From positions 1-5,279 of the forward strand of contig JAWLDZ010000118.1 in NCBI GenBank assembly GCA_041686355.1: DNA of 5,279 nucleotides. Direction: 5' to 3'. The notes under the pieces were generated by a model. It had not been told where the DNA came from. It made no database searches and saw nothing but the letters and a program-made list of their open reading frames with translations. Both the position numbers and the translations under genes were made by a program. The first letter of the stretch is position 1, and each line of letters begins with the position of its first letter. Below are positions 1-5,279 of this stretch, in pieces. Source of the stretch: DSBN01 sp041686355. Lineage in GTDB: Bacteria; Spirochaetota; Spirochaetia; DSM-16054; Sediminispirochaetaceae.

Positions 1-573
1 GCGCAGGTCGTAGCCGGCGGCGAAGATGTGGCAGGTGTCGATGCACACCCCGACGCGATCGGGATTATCCGACTGATCTATGAGGGCCGCCAGGTGTTCA
101 AAGGAGTAGCCGATATTCGAGCCCTGTCCGGCGGTGGTCTCCACAACCAAGCTGACAAAGCTGGTGTTACGAAGCGTGGTGTTCATCGCTTCGGCATTGC
201 GGGCGATGCATTCGGCCTCGCTGATTTCCCGCAGGTGGCTGCCGGGGTGAAAGTTGAGCAGGGGAAGCTCGAGCTGTTCGGCCCGCTGGGCCTCGTCAAT
301 AAAAGCCTCCAGTGATTTCTGCCACTTCTCTTGGTCGGGGTTTCCCAGGTTGATCAGATAACTGTCGTGGGGCAGCACATGCTTGGGCAGGATACCCGCC
401 TCCTTCAGGTTGGTCTTAAAGGCGCGAATCGAGTCTTCGCTGAGGGGCTTGGCCTTCCATTGGCGCTGATTCTTGGTAAACAGGGCCATTGCGTTGGCGC
501 CGATTTTACGGGCGTTTAAGGGGGCGTTTTCTACTCCCCCGGAGGCGCTCACATGGGCTCCGATATATTTCAT
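1..573 (-). CDS. nfo: Endonuclease IV (AP endonuclease), 3' end cut off by window edge
   Basis: Endonuclease IV cuts DNA 5' of abasic sites and cleans blocked 3' ends (phosphates, phosphoglycolates) in base excision repair in the cytoplasm. The frame opens with MKYIGAHVSASGG, nearly identical to E. coli Nfo, and continues with LFTKNQRQW, LPHDSYLINLG, NFHPGSH, ETTAGQGSN and CIDTCHIFAAGYDLR. It matches E. coli Nfo without gaps in numbering: zinc ligands H69, H109, E145, D179 and H182 fall at the same residue numbers. The remaining ligands (H216, D229, H231, E261 in E. coli) lie beyond the window. 191 codons are present of about 280 expected. The start is well supported: GGAGGAG lies 7 bases upstream, and the ATG overlaps the transporter stop as ATGA. 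It is the last visible gene of the leftward run. Known from family: TIM-barrel, three metal ions. Nothing suggests a defect. Confidence 0.97.
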   Translation of the reverse strand, partial: MKYIGAHVSASGGVENAPLNARKIGANAMALFTKNQRQWKAKPLSEDSIRAFKTNLKEAGILPKHVLPHDSYLINLGNPDQEKWQKSLEAFIDEAQRAEQLELPLLNFHPGSHLREISEAECIARNAEAMNTTLRNTSFVSLVVETTAGQGSNIGYSFEHLAALIDQSDNPDRVGVCIDTCHIFAAGYDLR

Positions 574-1514
574 TTTGAAACTCCTCCGGCCGCGGTCTGC
601 TTAACCGGTCTTTTATTCCCTTGCTTATTTACCAGGGCTACACCTCCCAATATAATCAGGGCGCCAAAGAGCTGCATAGGGCTGAGGACTTCTTTCAGAA
701 CAATTATTCCGGCCAGTACCCCGAAGACCGGAGGGAGGTTGCCGTAGACCGAGGCGTTGGTGCTGCCGATTCGCTTTATACCGGTGCTCCAGAGGATATT
801 CCCGATGGCCAGGGGAAAGATACCGGAAAAGACGGCGCTGAACCAGGTTATAGGCCTGAGGCCCACAAAGGCCGCGGGGCTGAAGACCGGCAGTGATACC
901 GCCACAAACAGCAGCACCGAAACCGACATAATGAGAAAGATAATCTGGTAAATCGAATAGCGGGCGGTGAGGGGCTTCACAAACACGGTATAGGTACCGT
1001 ACCCAACCTCCGATACCACCAGCAGGACTACTCCAAAAACATACGAGCCGGCCAGCCCGATTCCCCCGTGTTTACCCAGGGCAATCAGAATTACTCCCAA
1101 AAAAGTGGCGACTATTCCTAGGACTTTTCTGCGGGACAGATGCTCGATGCGAAACAACCGGGTTATCAGGGCCACATTGATAGGCAGGGTTCCCAGAATA
1201 ATGGCGGCTACACTGGCAGAGGTATAATTTACCCCAAAGGAGTAGCAGAGCTGGAAGATAAAGAAACCGGCCACCCCAACCAGCAGAAAGCGCGGGAGAT
1301 CTGCACGCTGTACCGGCTTCCAGCTGCGGGTCAGCAGCAGCAGAACGCCCGCCGCCAGCAGCCCTATACTCAGCCGCAGGGCATTATAGGGAACCGGATG
1401 GAGCTCGCGCATCCCCAGCTTCATTATCATCGGGTTGGTGCCCCAAAAAAAGGCTGCCCCAACCAGCATGGAATGGGTAAGCAGCCGGTAGCCTAGTGTA
1501 TGTTCTTTACTCAT
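570..1514 (-). CDS. EamA/DMT-family transporter (10 TM)
   Basis: Inner-membrane permease of the drug/metabolite transporter superfamily; members mostly export metabolites, amino acids or drugs. The substrate cannot be read from sequence. At 314 aa it has the usual size and the two-repeat EamA architecture: repeat 1 about residues 15-148 and repeat 2 about 157-296, each with five hydrophobic segments (roughly 13-31, 42-62, 75-93, 98-118, 130-147; 155-175, 190-210, 223-241, 256-274, 280-297). Typical family signatures are the helix after ALRLSIG, the ASVAAIILGTLPI segment, and the closing SVYGNLPPVFGVLAG plus LKEVLSPMQLFGALIILGG. The tail from about 298 is basic (KQGNKRPVK), consistent with a cytoplasmic C-terminus. 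Its ATG overlaps the kinase TGA as ATGA, and its own TGA overlaps the nfo ATG in the same way, so translation is probably coupled on both sides. The family is certain, the substrate unknown. Confidence 0.93.
   Translation of the reverse strand: MSKEHTLGYRLLTHSMLVGAAFFWGTNPMIMKLGMRELHPVPYNALRLSIGLLAAGVLLLLTRSWKPVQRADLPRFLLVGVAGFFIFQLCYSFGVNYTSASVAAIILGTLPINVALITRLFRIEHLSRRKVLGIVATFLGVILIALGKHGGIGLAGSYVFGVVLLVVSEVGYGTYTVFVKPLTARYSIYQIIFLIMSVSVLLFVAVSLPVFSPAAFVGLRPITWFSAVFSGIFPLAIGNILWSTGIKRIGSTNASVYGNLPPVFGVLAGIIVLKEVLSPMQLFGALIILGGVALVNKQGNKRPVKQTAAGGVSK
581..587 (-). promoter_or_regulatory. Shine-Dalgarno sequence of nfo
   Basis: GGAGGAG on the minus strand lies 7 bases before the nfo ATG, inside the last codons of the transporter gene. 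It fixes the nfo start. It is a strong site, in contrast with the SD-less starts of the Nudix, kinase and thymidine kinase genes. Confidence 0.85.
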
Positions 1515-3016
1515 AGCTCACCTGTTTGAAATTGAATAATGCCGGCAAAACCATCCCTGGTTTCAAAATCGGCCTTACCGCCTATCTGCATCGCCAGTTG
1601 CTGCACCAGGGTAAGTCCCAGTCCGCCTTCAGAGTCAAGGCTCTCCGGGCTGCAGCCGCCTCCGTTGTCTTCCACTTTCAGACTGTAGAGGTTCGAACCA
1701 GCTTCTCGATACAACTTCACCTTTATCTCGCCGTGTTCGACCCCGTGAAAGGCGTGTTTGATGCTGTTGCTGATAAGCTCGTTGACGATAATACCCAGGG
1801 GAATGGCTTTATCGATGGGCAGATCCAGATCCACCGAGCTTACCTCGATGGAGATCGTTCGCTGCTCGAGGTCGTAGGACTCTCGGATAGAGCCGGCTAA
1901 TTTTACAAAATAATCGGCTATGTTGATGCGGTTCAGACTGGTGCTATTGTACAGCTGCTCATGGATCAGGGCCATGGAGTTAATCCGGTTCTCGATGTTC
2001 ACCAGCACCTCTGTTTTTTCCGAGCCGATTTTTTCCGAATCGATGCTGGGTTTCTGCAGATTGAGCATGCTGATAATCAGCTGCAGATTATTTTTCACCC
2101 GATGGTGGATCTCCCGCAGCAGAGTCTCCCGTTCTTCCAGAGCAGTGGAAAGTTTCTGCTGGTTTTCTTTGTAATCGGTAATATCTATGTTAATACCCAA
2201 AATACCAAGCACCTTTCCCTCACCCCATATTGGAGCGACAATATTGCGGTATATACGCCGCTGCCCATCAATTGTGTAGGACTGCTCCTTTTCAACGATT
2301 TCTCCCTTCAGCGCCCGTTCATTGGAATCTCTCCAGGCGGTTTTTATGGATTCGTCTTGGGTTACCTCCTCCATATGCCGTCCGGCTTGGTTCCCCCACA
2401 GCTGTGTGCTGCCGGGGCTCTGCATGATGGTACGGTTTCGGATGTCGTTCATCCAGAAATCAAAGGGGAGGCTGTTGATGGTAGCCTGCAGTTGGGCCGA
2501 GCGCAGCCGCAGGTTATGTTCGATCTGTTTGCGCTCGGTGATATCACGGATGCTGACCATGTAAAACTGGCGGTAATAGAGCATCAGCGAGGTGACACTT
2601 ACCTCACAGTCGAGCAGCTGCTCATCCCTCCGCACAAACTGCTGCTCGAAGAACTGCGGGCCCTGTTCGACGGCGGTACGCAGTTTTTTTTGGAAGCCCT
2701 CCATGGCCGCCGCCGGCAGCAGCATCTCCAGGTGGTTCTCCACAAGCTCGGAGTGATGGAAGCGAAACAGTTCCACGGCACTGCGGTTGCAATCGGAGAT
2801 AATCTCTCCGTCCAGCAGCAGAATGGCATCATGGGAGAGCTCAAAGAGGGAGTGGAACATTCGCTCATGTACTGAGAGGTTATTGATGAGGCGCTGAAGC
2901 TTTTGATTCTCTTCCTGAAGACGCGAAAGCTCGGCTGGTATATTAGCTGGTGTTTTAGCAGCCTCACCGGGCTCCGAGCCTATAGATGAATCGTCTTCCT
3001 CAGGATTGTTGTTCAT
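1511..3016 (-). CDS. Cytosolic PAS-PAS sensor histidine kinase, HisKA_2 type
   Basis: Autophosphorylating sensor kinase, 501 aa from the ATG at 3016. In order: an acidic disordered start (1-25); a short coiled coil (about 28-48, ELSRLQEENQKLQRL); PAS 1 (about 52-165, ending in the PAC-like SIRDITERK); PAS 2 (about 172-285, ending GILGINIDITDYKE); a linker helix; a HisKA_2 dimerisation region with EIHHRVKNNLQ (302-312, phosphoacceptor most likely H305); and an HATPase domain with N-box NELISNSIKHAF (N412, N417), G1 box EDNGGG (449-454) and G2 box GGLGLTL (464-470). No membrane segment or signal peptide, so it senses an internal signal; PAS 1 and PAS 2 ligands are not evident. No response regulator is in the window. 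Start choice: an in-frame ATG at 3046 would add ten residues (MAPVSHYTIS). Neither start has an SD. I prefer 3016 because a promoter-like element ends exactly six bases before it. Kinase identity is firm, the start is not. Confidence 0.93.
   Translation of the reverse strand: MNNNPEEDDSSIGSEPGEAAKTPANIPAELSRLQEENQKLQRLINNLSVHERMFHSLFELSHDAILLLDGEIISDCNRSAVELFRFHHSELVENHLEMLLPAAAMEGFQKKLRTAVEQGPQFFEQQFVRRDEQLLDCEVSVTSLMLYYRQFYMVSIRDITERKQIEHNLRLRSAQLQATINSLPFDFWMNDIRNRTIMQSPGSTQLWGNQAGRHMEEVTQDESIKTAWRDSNERALKGEIVEKEQSYTIDGQRRIYRNIVAPIWGEGKVLGILGINIDITDYKENQQKLSTALEERETLLREIHHRVKNNLQLIISMLNLQKPSIDSEKIGSEKTEVLVNIENRINSMALIHEQLYNSTSLNRINIADYFVKLAGSIRESYDLEQRTISIEVSSVDLDLPIDKAIPLGIIVNELISNSIKHAFHGVEHGEIKVKLYREAGSNLYSLKVEDNGGGCSPESLDSEGGLGLTLVQQLAMQIGGKADFETRDGFAGIIQFQTGEL
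1517..1523 (-). promoter_or_regulatory. Shine-Dalgarno sequence of the EamA transporter
   Basis: AGGTGAG on the minus strand ends two bases before the ATG (four bases counted from the AGGTG core). The spacing is short, which fits a re-initiating ribosome that has just terminated at the overlapping kinase stop codon. Confidence 0.55.
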
Positions 3017-3051
3017 AGATATAGTGTAATGTGAAACTGGTGCCATAACAA
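3017..3051 (-). promoter_or_regulatory. Candidate leaderless promoter of the histidine kinase
   Basis: On the minus strand TTGTTA (3051-3046) and TACACT (3028-3023) are separated by exactly 17 bases, and six bases later comes the ATG at 3016. Each hexamer matches the sigma-70 consensus at 4 of 6 positions. Transcription would start about at the A of the ATG. The longer start at 3046 would sit inside the -35 box. The same geometry is seen at the other two SD-less genes. This is inference from spacing and weak consensus only. Confidence 0.4.
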
Positions 3052-3070
3052 GAGCGGGTTTGGTCTACGG

Positions 3071-4042
3071 CTAAGGCCGCGGGCGGCCCGGATAGTTTCT
3101 TTCAATAAGATTCTTGCTCAGCATGCGGTCGTCCTCAAAAATAAAGCGCGCCTCCACATACCCTCCGCCGATCACCTTCGGCAGCCACTCTGCATCGTCG
3201 GCCCACATCTGCTCGTAGGGTATCTCCGCCACCGGAACCCAGAAGGGATCTGCCTCGTCGGTCTCGATCAGTTCGCCCTCGTAGGCGCGGGCAAAGAACA
3301 CGTGCCCCTTCAGGGAATAGCCGTTGGTAAACACAAAGGACAGCTGGGCTACCTCGTAAGGCTCGAGGGGTGTCAGCCCCACCTCCTCCTGCAGCTCCCG
3401 CACCGCCGTCTGCACCGGGGTCTCCCCCGGATCGATCCGCCCGCCCGGGGCATTGACCTTCCCCTTGCCAAGGCCGCGCTTTTTGTGAATCAGCAGCACC
3501 TGCTCGTCCTTAAAAATATAACAGAGCACCGCCGTATCCGAAGGCTCCCAGCCCTCCCAGTCAAACTCTTCGACAGTCCGGGGAACCTCGGCAATCCGGT
3601 TTTTCTCCGGCGGTGAGACCAGGGGGTCATCATTAGAGCTGTTGTTTTGGGGGGAATTGGGGGTGGGGGAATAATCGGATGAGCTGCCGCCGCGGCATTG
3701 ATCACACAGATTATCATCGTGATACAAGGTGGTCTTCAGCGGCAGGGCTGCGTTACATTTTGCGCAGTATCTTTTAAAGACAAAGATTTTTTTTCGCAGC
3801 AGAAAACCGGCGACCCCCGTCAGAACCACCGCCGGAAGAATCAGCCAGCCCGTCAGGGGCGGGCTGTAGTAGCGCTGAATCAGCACCAGCTGCACATACA
3901 GCAGCAGCAGCACCGCCGCGGTGAACAGCGAGGCAAAGCGTTTGCCCTCGCCGTGCTCCACATGACTGCGCTGTGTCAGATTAAATATCATCACCCCGAT
4001 CATGATCAACATAAGCGGCATTCGTATATAGTCAATTTCCAT
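3071..4042 (-). CDS. Membrane-anchored zinc-ribbon protein with C-terminal MTH1-like Nudix hydrolase domain
   Basis: A 323-aa fusion. Residues about 8-23, 37-55 and 62-82 are hydrophobic helices. Next comes a small zinc ribbon, C93-x2-C96 and C113-x2-C116, then a Ser/Pro/Asn-rich linker (about 118-146), then the Nudix domain (about 165-316). The Nudix box is complete: G201, E207 and R215-E216-L-Q-E219-E220-V-G222. Around it are human MTH1 hallmarks: KKRGLGKGKVNAPGG (N197 aligns with MTH1 N33) and MWADD (W280, D282, D283 align with W117, D119, D120, the oxidised-purine contacts). Likely reaction: hydrolysis of 8-oxo-dGTP, 2-OH-dATP or similar nucleotides to monophosphate plus pyrophosphate. 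The catalytic domain probably faces the cytoplasm, but topology is inferred. Family enzymes are usually about 130-160 aa and soluble, so the N-terminal half is the odd part. The start at 4042 lacks an SD; a leaderless-type promoter precedes it. It heads the leftward run. A different Nudix substrate remains possible. Confidence 0.9.
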   Translation of the reverse strand: MEIDYIRMPLMLIMIGVMIFNLTQRSHVEHGEGKRFASLFTAAVLLLLYVQLVLIQRYYSPPLTGWLILPAVVLTGVAGFLLRKKIFVFKRYCAKCNAALPLKTTLYHDDNLCDQCRGGSSSDYSPTPNSPQNNSSNDDPLVSPPEKNRIAEVPRTVEEFDWEGWEPSDTAVLCYIFKDEQVLLIHKKRGLGKGKVNAPGGRIDPGETPVQTAVRELQEEVGLTPLEPYEVAQLSFVFTNGYSLKGHVFFARAYEGELIETDEADPFWVPVAEIPYEQMWADDAEWLPKVIGGGYVEARFIFEDDRMLSKNLIERNYPGRPRP

Positions 4043-4110
4043 AGACCGAACCTATACGCCCAAAAAGATATAGTCAATACAGCAAACAATAAACAAAGCG
4101 TGTAGTCAAT
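4029..4110 (+). repeat. Three direct repeats TAGTCAAT across the divergent promoter region
   Basis: Identical octamers occur at 4029-4036, 4071-4078 and 4103-4110, all in the same orientation. The first two extend to an 11-base match, ATATAGTCAAT (4026-4036 and 4068-4078). Start-to-start spacing is 42 and 32 bases, close to four and three helical turns, so all three would face the same side of the DNA. The first copy is inside the Nudix coding sequence (codons 3-5), the second contains its -35 box, and the third contains the candidate -35 of the thymidine kinase gene. This is a plausible operator set, but no regulator is identified. Confidence 0.5.
4043..4077 (-). promoter_or_regulatory. Candidate leaderless promoter of the Nudix gene and leftward run
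   Basis: On the minus strand TTGACT (4077-4072, 5 of 6 to the -35 consensus) is followed after 17 bases by TAGGTT (4054-4049), then six bases to the ATG at 4042. TAGGTT is a poor -10 (3 of 6) but fits TANNNT. An alternative is TATAGG (4056-4051), with a 15-base spacer. Either places +1 within a few bases of the ATG, leaving no room for an SD, and none is seen. The -35 box lies inside one of the TAGTCAAT repeats. Confidence 0.5.
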
Positions 4111-4137
4111 CTGAATAACCTGGGTTAGTATAGAAAT
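4103..4137 (+). promoter_or_regulatory. Candidate leaderless promoter of the thymidine-kinase-like gene
   Basis: TAGTCA (4103-4108, 4 of 6) and TAGTAT (4126-4131, 4 of 6) are 17 bases apart, with six bases between the -10 and the ATG at 4138. No Shine-Dalgarno motif lies in front of the ATG (the bases are AGAAAT). This repeats the geometry seen at the Nudix and kinase starts. Confidence 0.45.
4116..4127. repeat. Short inverted repeat TAACC-TG-GGTTA upstream of the thymidine kinase gene
   Basis: Perfect five-base arms flank a two-base centre. It overlaps the spacer and first bases of the candidate -10 element. It is too small for a terminator and has no U-tract, but its position would suit an operator half-site pair. 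Chance occurrence cannot be excluded. Confidence 0.3.
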
Positions 4138-5279
4138 ATGTATGAACTGAAAAACGACCCCAGCACATTAAGCTTCCTGAAAAGCCTCGGCTTTCCGAGC
4201 GTGCGAGTACACCACTCGTTCAACCACTTCGATTTTACCCGCCCCTCACGGCGCATTCTGGTAATCGGCCCGATGGGTTCGGGCAAAACCGAGTACTCCG
4301 CCCGGGTGTGGCGTGATGCTCGGGTAGCCCAGCAGAAGAGCAGCTACATCGGCGCCCAAACCACCACCGACGGGGCCGACCGGCGCAGCGTCTTCTTTAT
4401 CCGCTCCCTGCTGGACGCCGGCCGCTTTCCCGACTACCCCGACGACGCCCTGGCCTTCCGCGGCGGCTATGAACGCTGCGGCCATAATATCGCCAAAATA
4501 AAAGACTCCTTCAGCCTGGAGGAGGTACTCACGGACAACCCCAAGGTGGGAACCTGGATTATCGACGAGGCCTCCTTTTACGACGAGCGCCTGGTGTACG
4601 TAGTGCGCAACGCCAGCCAGCAGCGGGGGCTGATTTTTATTTTTCCGGCACTCATCCTCAATTTCCGCCGGGACATCTTTAACCCCACCGCCCGGCTGAT
4701 GCTCGAGACAGCCACCGACGTCTTCCCCCTCACCGCCTACTGCGAGCACCCCGACTGCATCGAGGACTCCTTCTACACCTACCGCTCCTACCAGGTAGAC
4801 GGCGAGGAGTGCCCGGCCCTGTACTTCGACCCCCTAATCATCGTCGGCGGCGACCAGAAGAAGAACGACCCCCTGGAGCCCAACTACTGCACCCGCTGCG
4901 ACAACCACCACTACCTGCCCGGCAAGGAGTACACCTTTTTTACCCTCAAGCCCCTGGGCGAGCAAGCCGCCCGCGGGCAAACCGAGCCCCTGCGCGCAGA
5001 GCTGGACGCCCTCAAGCACCACAAGGAGCGCTCCCTGCTGTACGGGCACCTGAAAGAACAGTATGCCGGCACCCCCGACGAACAGGTGAACATGAACAGC
5101 CTGAAGGTTGCCAATATCGCCGAGAAAGCCCTGATCTACCTCTACTCCGAGCAGAACCTCCTGCCCGAGGAGCTGCTGATCCGCCTGACCGAGAGCCTCA
5201 AGCTGGACCGGAGCTACATGAAAAAGACCCTGGAGGACAACCGCCGCCAGGTGGACCTGGACCAGCACATGCTGGTGGA
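4138..5279 (+). CDS. Thymidine kinase-like protein (TK1 family) with long C-terminal extension, 3' end cut off
   Basis: The frame is open from the ATG at 4138 to the window end (380 codons plus two bases, no stop). TK1-family enzymes phosphorylate thymidine with ATP in pyrimidine salvage. Seen: a 40-residue leader; Walker A GPMGSGKT (44-51); a D-x-R pair (D81, R83); a DExxF motif, DEASFY (143-148), with E144 as the presumed catalytic base; NFRRDIF (175-181), aligning with the TF-x-R-x-PF segment; PLTAYC (197-202) leading into a zinc knuckle C202-x4-C207; VGG (236-238) of the substrate lasso; and a second knuckle C251-x2-C254. Oddities: canonical GPMFSGK and DEGQFF are altered, residues about 92-122 and 239-250 look inserted, and everything after about 272 is a charged, mainly helical extension absent from the usual 190-230 aa enzymes. 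It is divergent from the Nudix gene. The fold is confident; thymidine as substrate is probable, not proven. Confidence 0.85.
   Translation, partial: MYELKNDPSTLSFLKSLGFPSVRVHHSFNHFDFTRPSRRILVIGPMGSGKTEYSARVWRDARVAQQKSSYIGAQTTTDGADRRSVFFIRSLLDAGRFPDYPDDALAFRGGYERCGHNIAKIKDSFSLEEVLTDNPKVGTWIIDEASFYDERLVYVVRNASQQRGLIFIFPALILNFRRDIFNPTARLMLETATDVFPLTAYCEHPDCIEDSFYTYRSYQVDGEECPALYFDPLIIVGGDQKKNDPLEPNYCTRCDNHHYLPGKEYTFFTLKPLGEQAARGQTEPLRAELDALKHHKERSLLYGHLKEQYAGTPDEQVNMNSLKVANIAEKALIYLYSEQNLLPEELLIRLTESLKLDRSYMKKTLEDNRRQVDLDQHMLV

Noticed and set aside
28..519. Plus-strand open frames 28-315 and 331-519
   Set aside because: They are antisense to endonuclease IV, whose identity is beyond doubt.
1961..2875. 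Long open frame of 304 codons on the plus strand opposite the histidine kinase
   Set aside because: It lies wholly antisense to a kinase with complete PAS, HisKA_2 and HATPase motifs. Its translation shows no recognisable domain, and it is explained by codon bias of the true gene.
3075..3088. GGCCGC-GG-GCGGCC inverted repeat at the end of the Nudix gene, considered as a terminator
   Set aside because: The two-base centre cannot form a full hairpin loop, no T-run follows on the minus strand, and the sequence encodes the final Gly-Arg-Pro-Arg-Pro residues.
3846..3866. CAGCCCG/CGGGCTG inverted repeat with a seven-base loop
   Set aside because: It lies inside the Nudix gene N-terminal coding region with no T-tract. 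A hairpin could form, but nothing links it to a function.
3898..3913. CAG trinucleotide run
   Set aside because: It encodes the Leu-rich second membrane helix of the Nudix fusion on the opposite strand. Similar CAG runs occur opposite other Leu-rich helices, so it is coding bias rather than a repeat element.
4043..4137. Possible riboswitch, small RNA or tRNA in the divergent intergenic gap
   Set aside because: At 95 bases it is filled by two promoter candidates and the octamer repeats. No stable fold, tRNA arm or conserved aptamer motif was recognised.
4246..5268. Minus-strand open frames (4246-4749 and 4834-5268) over the thymidine-kinase-like gene
   Set aside because: The plus-strand frame is open across the whole stretch and carries Walker A, DExxF and zinc-knuckle motifs. 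The antisense translations are Gly/Val/Leu-rich, as expected of mirror frames in GC-rich DNA.

Overview
This 5.3 kb window is ordinary-looking bacterial chromosomal DNA, densely coding and moderately GC-rich. It shows no IS element, CRISPR array, tRNA or rRNA. It holds five genes. A leftward run, read on the minus strand in transcription order, is: a membrane-anchored zinc-ribbon/Nudix protein (4042 to 3071), a soluble PAS-PAS histidine kinase of the HisKA_2 type (3016 or 3046 to 1511), a ten-helix EamA/DMT transporter (1514 to 570), and endonuclease IV, nfo (573 to the left edge, truncated). A divergent thymidine-kinase-like gene starts at 4138 on the plus strand and runs off the right edge without a stop codon.

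Layout: kinase/transporter and transporter/nfo each overlap by four bases (ATGA), which suggests translational coupling. The Nudix gene ends 24 or 54 bases before the kinase, depending on the kinase start. The only real intergenic region is the 95-base divergent gap 4043-4137. It carries repeated TAGTCAAT octamers and two back-to-back promoter candidates.

Genes inside the run (transporter, nfo) have visible Shine-Dalgarno sequences. The genes that could begin a transcript (Nudix, thymidine kinase, and the kinase from its internal ATG) have none. Each instead has a TANNNT -10-like hexamer exactly six bases before the ATG and a -35-like hexamer 17 bases further upstream, which is the layout expected of leaderless mRNAs.

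Functional theme: an MTH1-like Nudix enzyme (sanitation of oxidised nucleotides), endonuclease IV (repair of abasic and oxidised DNA ends) and a thymidine-kinase-like protein (nucleoside salvage) all concern the nucleotide pool and DNA integrity. A cytosolic PAS histidine kinase and a small-molecule exporter share the transcription unit. A stress-linked nucleotide-maintenance locus is an inference from this content.

Organism: the composition, the PAS/HisKA_2 orphan kinase and the atypical long thymidine kinase would suit a free-living spirochaete-like bacterium. This is a weak guess, and no marker in the window fixes the phylum.
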